Source: Romboutsia sp. CE17
GTDB taxonomy: Bacteria > Bacillota > Clostridia > Peptostreptococcales > Peptostreptococcaceae
Assembly: GCF_012317385.1 (NCBI RefSeq)
Contig: NZ_CP051144.1
Coordinates: 2,728,001 to 2,792,000 of the forward strand
DNA length: 64,000 bases
Reading direction: 5' to 3'
The stretch's first letter is position 1. Every line of letters begins with the position of its first letter. The position numbers and the translations under genes were made by a program. The notes under the pieces are model-generated. The model ran no database searches. It had not been told where the DNA came from and was given only the letters and a program-made list of their open reading frames with translations. Below, piece after piece: positions 28,422 through 44,573 of the stretch.

Positions 28422-29528
28422 GTGAAAATAATTTGTAATCAAAAACTTTTAGCTCATAAAATAGGAATAGCTCAAAAAGCTATTAATGGAAAAGCAACTT
28501 TAGAATTATTAAAAGGGTTATTATTAACTGCGAAACATGATCAATTGAAATTGACTGGATATGATTTAGAAATAGGAATAGAAACATATGCTCAGTCAGA
28601 AGTAATAGAAGAAGGTGAAATAGTAGTAAATGCAAGATTATTTGGAGATATAATTAGAAAATTACCAGATTCATTTGTTGAAATAGAAACGGATACTGAA
28701 AATAATGTTTATATAAATTGCGTTAATTCTAGATTTAAAATAAAAGGAGAAAGTGCTAAAGAGTTTCCTAGATTGCCTGAAGTTAAAGAAGAAGATTTAT
28801 ATAGCATACCTCAAGACTTACTTAAAAATATGATAAAGCAAACAGTTTTTGCAACATCACAAGATCAAACAAAACCAATATTAATGGGTGAGCTATTAGA
28901 GATGGTAGATGGAAACATAAGTCTAGTTGCTATTGATGGATATAGATTAGCTGTTAGAAGCTGCTCTATTGACAATGCAATAAATAATGCTAAAGTTATA
29001 ATTCCAGGAAAAACTTTAACTGATGTAAATAGCTTATTATCTTCAGAAGAAGACGTAAGATTAGGATTTGATGATAAAAATGCAATTTTCATAATTGAAG
29101 ATACGAAAATAATTACGAGACTTTTAGAGGGAGATTTTATAGATTATAAAAAATTACTTCCTAGAGAGTATAACTCTAAAATAAAATTAAAAACTAGAGA
29201 CCTTCTAAATAGTATAGAAAGAGCATCGCTTTTATCTCAAGCTGAAAAAAATAATCTTATAAAACTAAGTATAAGAGATAATTCAATGGCTATAACATCA
29301 AATACAGATAAAGGTAATGTATATGAAGAAGTTTCATTAGAATTAGAAGGGGAATATTTAGACATAGCTTTTAACTCTAGATATTTCTTAGAAGGATTAA
29401 AAAACATTGATAGCGAAGAAATATTTATAGAATTTACTACAAATGTTAATCCTTGTATAATAAAGCCTGCTGATGAAGTTAAGTACACATACTTATTACT
29501 GCCAGTAAGAATATCATCAAATATATAG
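28422..29528 (+). CDS. dnaN: DNA polymerase III beta subunit (sliding clamp)
   Basis: A 368-residue clamp made of three repeats of about 120 residues that closes around DNA and tethers the polymerase. It begins by GTG (28422) as MKIICNQKLLAHKIGIAQKA. ELLKGLLLTAKHDQLKLTGYDLEIGI, FATSQDQTKPILMG and the C-terminal YLLLPVRI, which forms part of the partner-binding pocket, are typical. The SD AGAGGAGG is followed by a DnaA box overlapping the start, so DnaA could affect dnaN expression. A strong terminator follows. Confidence 0.98.
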   Translation: MKIICNQKLLAHKIGIAQKAINGKATLELLKGLLLTAKHDQLKLTGYDLEIGIETYAQSEVIEEGEIVVNARLFGDIIRKLPDSFVEIETDTENNVYINCVNSRFKIKGESAKEFPRLPEVKEEDLYSIPQDLLKNMIKQTVFATSQDQTKPILMGELLEMVDGNISLVAIDGYRLAVRSCSIDNAINNAKVIIPGKTLTDVNSLLSSEEDVRLGFDDKNAIFIIEDTKIITRLLEGDFIDYKKLLPREYNSKIKLKTRDLLNSIERASLLSQAEKNNLIKLSIRDNSMAITSNTDKGNVYEEVSLELEGEYLDIAFNSRYFLEGLKNIDSEEIFIEFTTNVNPCIIKPADEVKYTYLLLPVRISSNI

Positions 29529-29540
29529 AATTGACACAAG

Positions 29541-29566
29541 CCCAACTCATTAAAGTTGGGTTTTTT
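29541..29566 (+). terminator. Terminator after dnaN
   Basis: CCCAACT (29541-29547) pairs with AGTTGGG (29554-29560), followed by TTTTTT. It separates dnaN from the yaaA-recF-gyrBA group. Confidence 0.9.
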
Positions 29567-29662
29567 ATCAGTAAATTATACTAGTTAGTAAATTTATGAT
29601 ATAATATATTTTTAACGGAATATTGAAAGAATAATATAAAGAGAAAAATAGGAGGAGTCAAC

Positions 29663-29869
29663 ATGATGGAAATAACTATAGATACTGAATATATAAAATT
29701 AGATCAATTCCTTAAATTAGTTGACTTTGCCTCAACTGGTGGACACGCAAAATTTTTAATACAAGAAGGTGTTGTCAAAGTAAATGGTGAAGTTGAAACT
29801 AGAAGAGGAAAGAAAATAAGACCAGGAGATGTGGTTGAAGTTGAAGGTCAAAAAATCAAAGTAGTGTAA
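29663..29869 (+). CDS. yaaA: S4-domain RNA-binding protein YaaA
   Basis: A 68-residue protein made of a single S4 fold: EYIKLDQFLKLVDFASTGGHAKFLIQEGVVKVNG and RRGKKIRPGDVVEVEG. It occupies the conserved dnaN-yaaA-recF position of Firmicutes. It is thought to bind RNA, perhaps the ribosome, but its role is not established. The start has two consecutive ATG codons after SD GGAGGAG. A TATAAT at 29600-29605 may be part of its promoter. Confidence 0.93.
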   Translation: MMEITIDTEYIKLDQFLKLVDFASTGGHAKFLIQEGVVKVNGEVETRRGKKIRPGDVVEVEGQKIKVV

Positions 29870-29884
29870 AAAGGAGAACCTTTT

Positions 29885-31000
29885 ATGCGACTAAAGACTT
29901 TGCAATTAGTTAATTATAGAAATTATGATAACCTGCATATAAATTTCAATGAAAGAATTAATCTTTTAGTAGGTAGAAATGGTCAAGGTAAGACAAATAT
30001 AGTAGAATCTATTTACATGCTATCTTTTGGAAAATCATTTAGAACTAATAAAGATAAAGAAGTTATAAAGTTTGGAAAAGAAAATTTATATGTAGGAGGA
30101 AGTTTTTCTAAATACAATTCTGACTACTTGATAGAGATTGCTATTGGAAAAAATAAAAAGGGTGTAAAGATAAATAAAGTACATATTCAGAAGATATATG
30201 AATTATTAGGAAATTTGAATGTAGTAATCTTTTCACCAGAAGATTTAAAATTAGTTAAAGAGGGACCTAAAGAACGTAGAGCATTTATAGACAAAGAAAT
30301 TAGTCAAATAATACCTAAGTATTATAACTATCTTACTAATTATAATAAAATATTATTTCAAAGAAATAAGCTTTTAAAAAGTAATTTTGTAGATAGAAAC
30401 TTACTAGACGTTTATGATGAAAGTCTGGCAAGATATGGAAGTTATATTTATATACTTAGAAGAGATTTTATAAAAAAAATAGCTAATATATCTATGGAAA
30501 TGCATAAAAAGCTAACAGATGGAATTGAAGACTTAAATATAAATTATAAAAATCAAATTAATATATCTGATGAAGATACATTAGAAACAGTGTATAAAAA
30601 GTTTTTTGATAAACTTTCATCTAGTAGAGAACATGATATAGAAACGAGAACTACTAGATATGGAATACACAAAGATGATTTAAATATATTTATAAATGAT
30701 TTAGATGTTAGACTTTATGGTTCACAAGGTCAGCAAAGAACGGCATCAATATCATTAAAATTATCAGAAATAGAGTTAATAAAAAATGAAGTAGGAGAAT
30801 ATCCTATTTTGATTTTAGATGACGTTTTTAGTGAATTAGATGAAACTAGACAAAAGCTTCTTATAGAAAACCTAAGTTTAGTTCAAATGTTTATTACTAC
30901 AGCAGAGGTTTCACATAAAAAAATATTTAATGAAAGCAATACAACTATTTTTAATATAAATCAAGGAAATGTTGTTAGCATAGAGAATGGAGGGTACTAA
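29885..31000 (+). CDS. recF: DNA replication and repair protein RecF
   Basis: A 371-residue SMC-like ATPase that loads RecA at gaps. Walker A GRNGQGKTN is at residues 30-38, the signature region is LYGSQGQQRTASISLKLSE and Walker B is PILILDDVFSELD. SD AAAGGAGA precedes the ATG, and the stop abuts the gyrB start. It is part of the yaaA-recF-gyrB-gyrA operon. Confidence 0.97.
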   Translation: MRLKTLQLVNYRNYDNLHINFNERINLLVGRNGQGKTNIVESIYMLSFGKSFRTNKDKEVIKFGKENLYVGGSFSKYNSDYLIEIAIGKNKKGVKINKVHIQKIYELLGNLNVVIFSPEDLKLVKEGPKERRAFIDKEISQIIPKYYNYLTNYNKILFQRNKLLKSNFVDRNLLDVYDESLARYGSYIYILRRDFIKKIANISMEMHKKLTDGIEDLNINYKNQINISDEDTLETVYKKFFDKLSSSREHDIETRTTRYGIHKDDLNIFINDLDVRLYGSQGQQRTASISLKLSEIELIKNEVGEYPILILDDVFSELDETRQKLLIENLSLVQMFITTAEVSHKKIFNESNTTIFNINQGNVVSIENGGY

Positions 31001-32902
<1,902 letters not shown>

Positions 32903-32920
32903 GAAAGGGGAAAATTTTAA

Positions 32921-35350
32921 ATGGAAGAACAAAATAACAGAATAATCCCTATAGAAATTTCAAAAGAAATGAAGGAGTCATATATAGACTATGCTATGAG
33001 TGTTATAGCAGGTCGTGCCCTTCCAGATGTAAGAGATGGTTTAAAGCCTGTTCATAGAAGAATACTTTATTCTATGAATGAATTAAACTTAACACCAGAT
33101 AAGCCATACAGAAAATCTGCCCGTATAGTTGGGGATGTCCTAGGGAAGTACCATCCACATGGTGATAGTGCAGTTTATTTAGCTATGGTAAGGATGGCTC
33201 AAGATTTCTCTACAAGAGGACTTTTAGTAGATGGTCACGGTAACTTCGGTTCTGTAGATGGTGACTCACCAGCGGCAATGCGTTATACCGAAGCAAGAAT
33301 GAGTAAATTATCTTTAGAATTACTTAGAGATATAGAAAAAGAAACTGTAGATTATGGACCAAACTTTGATGAATCTTTAAAAGAGCCATTAGTATTACCA
33401 GCAAGATTTCCAAATCTTTTAGTAAATGGATCTAATGGTATAGCAGTTGGTATGGCAACATCTATACCACCTCACAATTTAGGTGAAGTTATAGATGCAA
33501 CAATACAATTAATAGATAATCCAGAATGTACGGTTGAGGACTTAATACAAAATATACAAGGACCGGATTTCCCAACTGCAGCAATTATAATGGGAAAAGA
33601 AAATATTGCAGATGCATATAGAACAGGTAGAGGTAAAGTTAAGGTTAGAGCTAGAGCTTACATAGAAGAATTAACAAAGGGTAGACAACAAATTGTTGTA
33701 ACTGAAATACCATATCAAGTAAATAAAGCTAAATTAGTTGAAAGAATAGCTGAGTTAGTTAAAGACAAAAAGTTAGAAGGAATATCTGACTTAAGAGACG
33801 AGAGTAATAGAAATGGTATGAGAATTGTTATAGAACTAAAGAGAGATGCTAATGCCAATATAGTATTAAATAATCTTTATAAACATTCTCAAATGGAGGA
33901 TACATTCAGTATAATAATGCTTGCTCTTGTTAATGGAGTACCTAGAGTATTAAACCTTAAACAAATATTATACTACTACTTAGAGCATCAAAAAGATGTT
34001 GTAACAAGAAGAACTAAATTCGATTTAAATAAAGCTGAAGCTAGAGCTCATGTATTAGAAGGTTTAAAAATAGCACTAGATAATATAGATGCAGTTATAA
34101 ATTTAATAAGAGCATCTAAGACTGCAGCTGAAGCAAAAGCTGGATTAATAGAAAAGTTCAATCTAAGTGAAGTACAAGCACAAGCTATATTAGATATGAG
34201 ACTTCAAAGACTTACAGGCTTAGAAAGAGATAAGATAGATGCCGAATATGAAGAGCTACTTAAGAAAATAGAAAAATTAAGAGCTATATTAGCAGACGAA
34301 AAATTACTTCTTAACGTAATTAAAAAAGAAATGTTAGAAATAAAAGAAAAGTATGCTGATGAAAGAAGAACTGAAATAAGACATGCTGAAGGTGAAATAG
34401 ATATGAGAGACCTTATAAGTGATGAAGAAATAACTATAACACTTACTCACTTTGGTTATATAAAGAGATTACCATCAGATACTTATAAGAGTCAAAAAAG
34501 AGGAGGTAGGGGAGTTTCTGCTCTTACTACAAGAGAAGAAGACTTTGTAAAACATCTTATAACTACTACTACTCACAGTAGATTACTATTCTTCACAAAT
34601 AAAGGTAGAGTATTTAGGTTAGATGCATTTGAAGTTCCAGAAGGAAAGAGACAATCTAAAGGAACTGCAATAGTTAACTTACTTCAACTAGCACCTGGTG
34701 AAAAAATAGCTACATTACTCGCTATAGATACAAAAGATACAGATAAAGACTTATTATTAGCAACTAAGAAGGGTATAGTAAAAAGAACTAAGAGAACTGA
34801 GTTTAAGAATATAAACAAATCAGGTCTAATAGCTATAGGATTAAGAGCTGATGATGAGTTAATAGGCGTTAAGCTTACAGATGGAAATAAAGAAGTTATA
34901 TTAGTTACTAAAGATGGTATGTCAATAAGATTTAATGAAAATGATATAAGACCTATGGGTAGAACTGCTATGGGTGTCAAAGGTATAACATTATCAGGTG
35001 ATGATGAAGTTGTATCTATGAGTCTTAGTGATGAAGGAACTGATTTACTTGTAGTAAGTGAAAACGGACTAGGAAAAAGAACAGATATAAACGAATATAG
35101 AAGCCAAATAAGAGCTGGTAAGGGAATTAAAACTTACAATAACAGCGAAAAGACAGGTAAGATTGTCGGAGCAGAAATGGTAAATGAAGATGATGAAATT
35201 ATGATAATAAACTCTGATGGAGTTCTTATTAGATTAAGAGTAGCAGATATATCTATATTTGGAAGAGTAACAAGTGGTGTGAAACTAATGAAAACTGATG
35301 ATGAAGTTAATGTAGTCTCAATTGCTAAAATAAATATGGAAGAAGAATAG
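32921..35350 (+). CDS. gyrA: DNA gyrase subunit A
   Basis: The 809-residue breakage-reunion subunit. The catalytic tyrosine is Tyr122 in [10 protein letters not shown]. The quinolone-determining region reads [10 protein letters not shown] with Ser83, the residue usually seen in susceptible enzymes. The C-terminal beta-pinwheel (about 500-809) carries the GyrA-box [13 protein letters not shown] and further repeats such as [29 protein letters not shown] lies 18 bases after gyrB. The gene ends in a terminator that includes its stop codon. Confidence 0.99.
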   Translation: MEEQNNRIIPIEISKEMKESYIDYAMSVIAGRALPDVRDGLKPVHRRILYSMNELNLTPDKPYRKSARIVGDVLGKYHPHGDSAVYLAMVRMAQDFSTRGLLVDGHGNFGSVDGDSPAAMRYTEARMSKLSLELLRDIEKETVDYGPNFDESLKEPLVLPARFPNLLVNGSNGIAVGMATSIPPHNLGEVIDATIQLIDNPECTVEDLIQNIQGPDFPTAAIIMGKENIADAYRTGRGKVKVRARAYIEELTKGRQQIVVTEIPYQVNKAKLVERIAELVKDKKLEGISDLRDESNRNGMRIVIELKRDANANIVLNNLYKHSQMEDTFSIIMLALVNGVPRVLNLKQILYYYLEHQKDVVTRRTKFDLNKAEARAHVLEGLKIALDNIDAVINLIRASKTAAEAKAGLIEKFNLSEVQAQAILDMRLQRLTGLERDKIDAEYEELLKKIEKLRAILADEKLLLNVIKKEMLEIKEKYADERRTEIRHAEGEIDMRDLISDEEITITLTHFGYIKRLPSDTYKSQKRGGRGVSALTTREEDFVKHLITTTTHSRLLFFTNKGRVFRLDAFEVPEGKRQSKGTAIVNLLQLAPGEKIATLLAIDTKDTDKDLLLATKKGIVKRTKRTEFKNINKSGLIAIGLRADDELIGVKLTDGNKEVILVTKDGMSIRFNENDIRPMGRTAMGVKGITLSGDDEVVSMSLSDEGTDLLVVSENGLGKRTDINEYRSQIRAGKGIKTYNNSEKTGKIVGAEMVNEDDEIMIINSDGVLIRLRVADISIFGRVTSGVKLMKTDDEVNVVSIAKINMEEE

Positions 35351-35371
35351 GATTTTATCCTATTCTTTTTG
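35343..35371 (+). terminator. Terminator at the gyrA stop
   Basis: AAGAATAGGAT (35343-35353) pairs with ATCCTATTCTT (35357-35367) and a T-run follows. The TAG stop of gyrA lies in the 5' arm. Confidence 0.85.
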
Positions 35372-35397
35372 TATAATTTAGGCAACTTAGGTATAAT
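35369..35397 (+). promoter_or_regulatory. Promoter of the YtxH-DUF948-sigB group
   Basis: TTGTAT (35369-35374) and TATAAT (35392-35397) are 17 bases apart. The decamer GTATAATTTA occurs twice with a 20-base period (35371 and 35391). I did not find a convincing sigma-B promoter, which would be expected for autoregulation. Confidence 0.45.
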
Positions 35398-35434
35398 TTA
35401 GATATGTATATATAAAGAGAGAGGAGAAGTTATA

Positions 35435-35716
35435 ATGAGTAGAAAAGGCGGCAAGTTTTTATTTATAGGAGCAATATTAGGATTTATAGCTGGATTATTC
35501 TTTGCACCTAAAAAAGGATCTGAGTTAAGAAAAGAAGCTAAGGAAAAATTTGATGAAGTAAGAGAAAATCCAAAAGATGTTCTACATGAAACAATTGAAG
35601 ATGTTAGAGAAAAAATCGCATTACTTACAGAGGATTCTGATGAAGATAATATAAAAATATCAGAAGATGAAATAATAATAAGCAGAACTTTTGGTGATGA
35701 GGGAGAGAATAATTAA
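35435..35716 (+). CDS. YtxH domain protein
   Basis: A 93-residue protein with one N-terminal membrane segment (FLFIGAILGFIAGLFFAP) followed by KKGSELRKEAKEKFDEV, a charged amphipathic helix. This is the YtxH pattern. The acidic C-terminus (EDSDEDNIKISEDE) is notable. It overlaps the next gene by one base (TAATG). The pair YtxH-DUF948 is often near stress-response genes, and here it directly precedes rsbV-rsbW-sigB. Confidence 0.85.
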   Translation: MSRKGGKFLFIGAILGFIAGLFFAPKKGSELRKEAKEKFDEVRENPKDVLHETIEDVREKIALLTEDSDEDNIKISEDEIIISRTFGDEGENN

Positions 35717-35973
35717 TGAATGCGATGGGGTGGCAAGTTGGAGCTGTTTTATTTGGAGCCTCAGCTTTAATTATAGCTATATATGTGGCTAGACTTTTAA
35801 ATAGTACGACTAAAGTTGTAGAAAGAGCAAATAGATTGATTGACTACAATGAAAGAAATATTCAAGATATAATAGACAATGCTGCATCTATAACAAAAAA
35901 CATAGATGAGATTATAGAACTAGTTACAAAAATGAGTAACGTTCTTAAGATATTTAGAATTTTTAGAAAGTAA
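35716..35973 (+). CDS. DUF948-like membrane protein
   Basis: An 85-residue protein with a transmembrane helix (residues 7-27, GAVLFGASALIIAIYVARLL) followed by an amphipathic coil with regularly spaced hydrophobic residues (VVERANRLIDYNERNIQDIIDNAASITKNIDEI). It resembles the DUF948 family, commonly paired with YtxH. Start and stop overlap the preceding gene by one base. Function unknown. Confidence 0.75.
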   Translation: MNAMGWQVGAVLFGASALIIAIYVARLLNSTTKVVERANRLIDYNERNIQDIIDNAASITKNIDEIIELVTKMSNVLKIFRIFRK

Positions 35974-35992
35974 ATATGGAGGAGGCTTTTCA

Positions 35993-36310
35993 ATGTCAAT
36001 AAATATAAATTCTGTATTAAACAATCAAGAAGAGTTTTGGAGTGTAAATTTAGAAGGAGAATTAGATGTATCTACAGCCGATAAACTAAAGGAGCATTTA
36101 CATGGACTGGCAGATAAAGAAATATTAGATATGAAAATAAACCTAGAAAACTTAGAATATATAGACTCAACAGGATTAGGTGTTATGATTGGTGTTTTAA
36201 AGAAGCTTAAAGTGGGAAATAAAGAAATATACATAGTAAACCCTAGAAGCAATGTTAGAAAAATTTTTAATATAACAGGTCTAGATAAAATATTTAAGGT
36301 GGAGGGATAG
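35993..36310 (+). CDS. rsbV: Anti-sigma factor antagonist RsbV (STAS domain)
   Basis: A 105-residue STAS-domain protein. The phosphorylatable serine is in NLEYIDSTGLGVMIGVLKKL (Ser near residue 58). When unphosphorylated it binds RsbW and frees sigma-B. SD GGAGGAGG precedes the ATG. Gene order rsbV-rsbW-sigB with no rsbRST genes in view is as in C. difficile. Confidence 0.93.
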   Translation: MSININSVLNNQEEFWSVNLEGELDVSTADKLKEHLHGLADKEILDMKINLENLEYIDSTGLGVMIGVLKKLKVGNKEIYIVNPRSNVRKIFNITGLDKIFKVEG

Positions 36311-36313
36311 GTT

Positions 36314-36721
36314 TTGACTTGTGAATGTATAAAAATGGAAATCACGGCGAATCCAGAATATGTTGGAATTATAAGATTAACAACTTCAGGAATAGCAAAT
36401 AAAATTGGATTCTCAATAGATGATATAGAGGATATGAAAGTTGCAGTATCAGAAGCTTGTACAAATGCTATAAAACATAGTTCTGATGATAAATTTTATA
36501 TAACTTTTAATATATTAAAAGATGGGCTTAATATAGAAATTAAAGATAATGGTAAGGGCTGTGATGTAGACTGTTTAGGTAATCCTGATTTAGAAAATCC
36601 AAAAGAAAATGGATTAGGTATATTTATAATACAAACTTTAATGGATGAAGTAAGTATTGAGTCAGAAGACAACAAAGGAACGACAATAAAAATGACTAAA
36701 TATTTAGGAGTTGATAATTAA
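36314..36721 (+). CDS. rsbW: Anti-sigma-B factor and serine kinase RsbW
   Basis: A 135-residue GHKL kinase/anti-sigma factor. The N-box is VSEACTNAIKHS (about residues 47-58), then IEIKDNGKGCDVD (about 75-87) and GLGIFIIQTLMDEV (about 98-111). It phosphorylates RsbV and sequesters sigma-B. Translation is likely to start at TTG (36314) after SD GGTGGAGGG; the first ATG in frame would lose the N-terminal strand. It overlaps sigB by one base. Confidence 0.93.
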   Translation: MTCECIKMEITANPEYVGIIRLTTSGIANKIGFSIDDIEDMKVAVSEACTNAIKHSSDDKFYITFNILKDGLNIEIKDNGKGCDVDCLGNPDLENPKENGLGIFIIQTLMDEVSIESEDNKGTTIKMTKYLGVDN

Positions 36722-37494
36722 TGAAGAATGTAGCTAATGCTACTGATTACCTAAATATGGATAACAAAGAGTTGTTCAAGATATATAGTAAAAATAAAGA
36801 TAGAGAAATAAGAAATATTTTGGTTGAAAGACATCTATATTTAGTAAATTTGCTAGCAAGAAAGTATATTAATAAGGGTGTTGAGTTTGAAGATATATAC
36901 CAAGTGGCATCCTTAGCTTTAATATATGCTATTGACAGATACGATGTTGAAAAAGGATTTGAATTTTCTAGTTTTGCAACTCCAACTATTGTAGGTGAAA
37001 TAAAGAAGTATTTTAGAGATAAAGTATGGACTTTAAGGGTACCTAGAAGAGTTCAAGAACTGAGTAAAAAAATTAGTGAAGCTAAGCTAATTTTAGAACA
37101 AGAAAGCAAAAAACATCCAAAAGCAAAGGATATAGCTGAGTATTTAGGGTGTACAGAAGAAGATATTTTAGAAGCGATGGAAGCGTCTTATGGATACCAA
37201 CCTATTTCATTAGATGCTTCAAGTAATGACGATTCTGAAGATAAGGATATAACTCTTATTGATAAAATTGGTCAAGAAGAAAGTAATTTTAATGATATAG
37301 AGAATAGTGATTTTATAAATAAATTTATGGAAACATTAAATGAATTAGAAATAAAAATATTTAAAGATAGATTCTTCTTAGATAAAACTCAATCGACAAT
37401 AGCTAAGGAGTTGGATATATCTCAGATGACTGTATCGAGGTTAGAAAGAAAGATTGTTGATAAGCTTAGAAAAGAATATGAAAAAAATATATAA
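36721..37494 (+). CDS. sigB: RNA polymerase sigma factor SigB
   Basis: A 257-residue sigma-70 family factor of the SigB/SigF/SigG group. Region 2 includes FEDIYQVASLALIYAIDRYDVEKGFEFSSFATPTIVGEIKKYFRD (about 56-100). Region 3 has VPRRVQELSKKI, and region 4 has STIAKELDISQMTVSRLERKIV (about 222-243). Its linkage with rsbV-rsbW identifies it as the general-stress factor. No hairpin terminator is visible before rrn1 P1, which begins 19 bases downstream. Confidence 0.95.
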   Translation: MKNVANATDYLNMDNKELFKIYSKNKDREIRNILVERHLYLVNLLARKYINKGVEFEDIYQVASLALIYAIDRYDVEKGFEFSSFATPTIVGEIKKYFRDKVWTLRVPRRVQELSKKISEAKLILEQESKKHPKAKDIAEYLGCTEEDILEAMEASYGYQPISLDASSNDDSEDKDITLIDKIGQEESNFNDIENSDFINKFMETLNELEIKIFKDRFFLDKTQSTIAKELDISQMTVSRLERKIVDKLRKEYEKNI

Positions 37495-37512
37495 AAATAT
37501 ATAAAAAACATA

Positions 37513-37541
37513 TTGACCTACTGTTTAATTGATGGTACATT
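37513..37541 (+). promoter_or_regulatory. rrn1 promoter P1
   Basis: TTGACC (37513-37518) and TACATT (37536-37541), spaced 17 bases. Its spacer contains CCTACTGTTTAATT, which duplicates part of the 3' processing arm of pre-16S. Confidence 0.7.
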
Positions 37542-37584
37542 ATTACTTGTCCGATAGATACGGATAAAAAATCGAAAGAAAGTC

Positions 37585-37613
37585 TTGACTAAGAGTGAAA
37601 AACTTGGTAAGAT
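37585..37613 (+). promoter_or_regulatory. rrn1 promoter P2
   Basis: TTGACT (37585-37590) and TAAGAT (37608-37613), spaced 17 bases. The same P2 with small changes occurs upstream of rrn3. Confidence 0.8.
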
Positions 37614-37680
37614 GAATAAGTCGAGAAAATGAACTTTGAAAATTAAACAGTAGGTTAATTTATATAACTTAAATTCTTTT

Positions 37681-37722
37681 TTGAGCAACGGGATATTCTC
37701 ATAGAGAATAGACGTTGGCGAA
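37681..37722 (+). repeat. rRNA-operon hairpin element, copy 1 (rrn1 leader)
   Basis: The element begins TTGAGCAACGGGAT and ends CGTTGGCGAA. It has an outer helix CAACG/CGTTG, an internal loop (GGAT versus AGA) and an inner helix ATTCTC/GAGAAT with loop ATA. The same unit occurs at 42849-42890, 58095-58136 and 58228-58278, and is missing from the rrn3 leader. Confidence 0.8.
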
Positions 37723-37796
37723 TAATTTTAAGAATTAAACACAAACAACCAAGCCAGATATTCAGATAATGATTAGTCTGAGCGATGGACAACTTT

Positions 37797-39306
<1,510 letters not shown>

Positions 39307-39438
39307 TTGCCTACTGTTTAATTTTGAGGGTTTATTCCTCAAACTAGTACTTTGAAAACTGCATAACATTTAGTGATATGACATCATTTAATTATAAATA
39401 GACAAGACAAGTCTTTAAAATTACAAACTTTAATAACT

Positions 39439-42339
<2,901 letters not shown>

Positions 42340-42433
42340 CAATTTAAATGATAAATTCTAAATGATATGCAGTTTTCAGAGTATTAATCTTATTATTTTT
42401 TAGATAAAGAATTCTAAAAAATAATAAAAACTA

Positions 42434-42462
42434 TTGACATAGCAAATAATAAATGTTAATAT
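42434..42462 (+). promoter_or_regulatory. Promoter in the 23S-5S spacer of rrn1
   Basis: TTGACA (42434-42439) and TAATAT (42457-42462) are 17 bases apart; a TATAAT also begins at 42460. A boxA-like TTGTCTTTGAAAA follows at 42468-42480, directly before 5S. The module would drive 5S, two tRNAs and the promoterless rrn2. The same module is in rrn3 (61288-61334) but absent from rrn2. Confidence 0.75.
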
Positions 42463-42495
42463 AATACTTGTCTTTGAAAAACAAAACACTTTAAT

Positions 42496-42609
<114 letters not shown>

Positions 42610-42616
42610 GTTAAGT

Positions 42617-42705
42617 GCCGAAGTGGCGGAACTGGCAGACGCACAGGACTTAAAATCCTGCGGGACTTACCTCTCGTACCGGTTCGATTCCGGTCTTCGG
42701 CACCA
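42617..42705 (+). tRNA. tRNA-Leu (UAA)
   Basis: 89 bases with encoded CCA. Anticodon TAA, a long variable arm, and acceptor GCCGAAG/CTTCGGC. Identical copies lie at 61471 and 62728. Confidence 0.97.
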
Positions 42706-42714
42706 AATTAAAGT

Positions 42715-42791
42715 GGACCATTAGCTCAGTTGGTTAGAGCGCCCGGCTCATAACCGGTAGGTCTGGGGTTCGAGTCCCTGATGGTCCACCA
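42715..42791 (+). tRNA. tRNA with CAU anticodon (Ile2 or elongator Met)
   Basis: 77 bases with encoded CCA, acceptor GGACCAT/ATGGTCC, anticodon CAT. It is not the initiator, which occurs at 61570 with a C1-A72 mismatch. The 5' half GGACCATTAGCTCAGTTGG resembles the lysidine-modified tRNA-Ile2 of Bacillus more than elongator Met. TilS-target determinants need a model search. Confidence 0.85.
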
Positions 42792-42963
42792 CTTTAAGAA
42801 CTTTGAAAATTAAACAGTAGGTTAATTTATGTAACTTAAATTCTTTTTTTGAGCAACGGGATATTCTCATAGAGAATAGACGTTGGCGAATGATTTTAAG
42901 AATTAAACACAAACAACCAAGCCAGATATTCAGATAATGATTAGCTGAGCGATGGACAACTTT
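42792..42963 (+). other. rrn2 leader without a promoter of its own
   Basis: The leader starts with the boxA-like motif (42797-42809) and 5' processing arm shared with rrn1 and contains the hairpin element. The P1 and P2 segments found before rrn1 and rrn3 are missing: the rrn1 homology begins downstream of P2. Expression is therefore expected from upstream promoters. Confidence 0.75.
42849..42890 (+). repeat. rRNA-operon hairpin element, copy 2 (rrn2 leader)
   Basis: The same 42-base unit as in rrn1, with outer helix CAACG/CGTTG and inner helix ATTCTC/GAGAAT, again within the AATTCTT / AAGAATT stem of the leader. Confidence 0.8.
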
Positions 42964-44473
<1,510 letters not shown>

Positions 44474-44521
44474 TTGCCTACTGTTTAATTTTGAGGGTTC
44501 TTAAAAATCCTTAAAAAAATA

Positions 44522-44550
44522 TTGACAAGAATCGACAAAGTTATTATAAT
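44522..44550 (+). promoter_or_regulatory. Consensus promoter inside the 16S-23S spacer of rrn2
   Basis: TTGACA (44522-44527) and TATAAT (44545-44550) are exactly 17 bases apart, a perfect sigma-A promoter. The start would be about 16 bases before tRNA-Ala (44574). The spacers of rrn1 and rrn3 lack this segment. Confidence 0.85.
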
Positions 44551-44573
44551 ATAACCTGTTGAAAAAATAATAT

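Larger units (their letters stand above)
37495..37796 (+). other. rrn1 promoter region and pre-16S leader
   Basis: This 302-base stretch holds P1, P2, a boxA-like TGAACTTTGAAAA (37630-37642), the 5' arm of the pre-16S processing stem (37639-37654, pairing perfectly over 16 bp with 39310-39325) and the hairpin element (37681-37722). The element sits in the loop of a short AATTCTT / AAGAATT stem (37672-37678 and 37730-37736). No gene is present. Confidence 0.85.
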
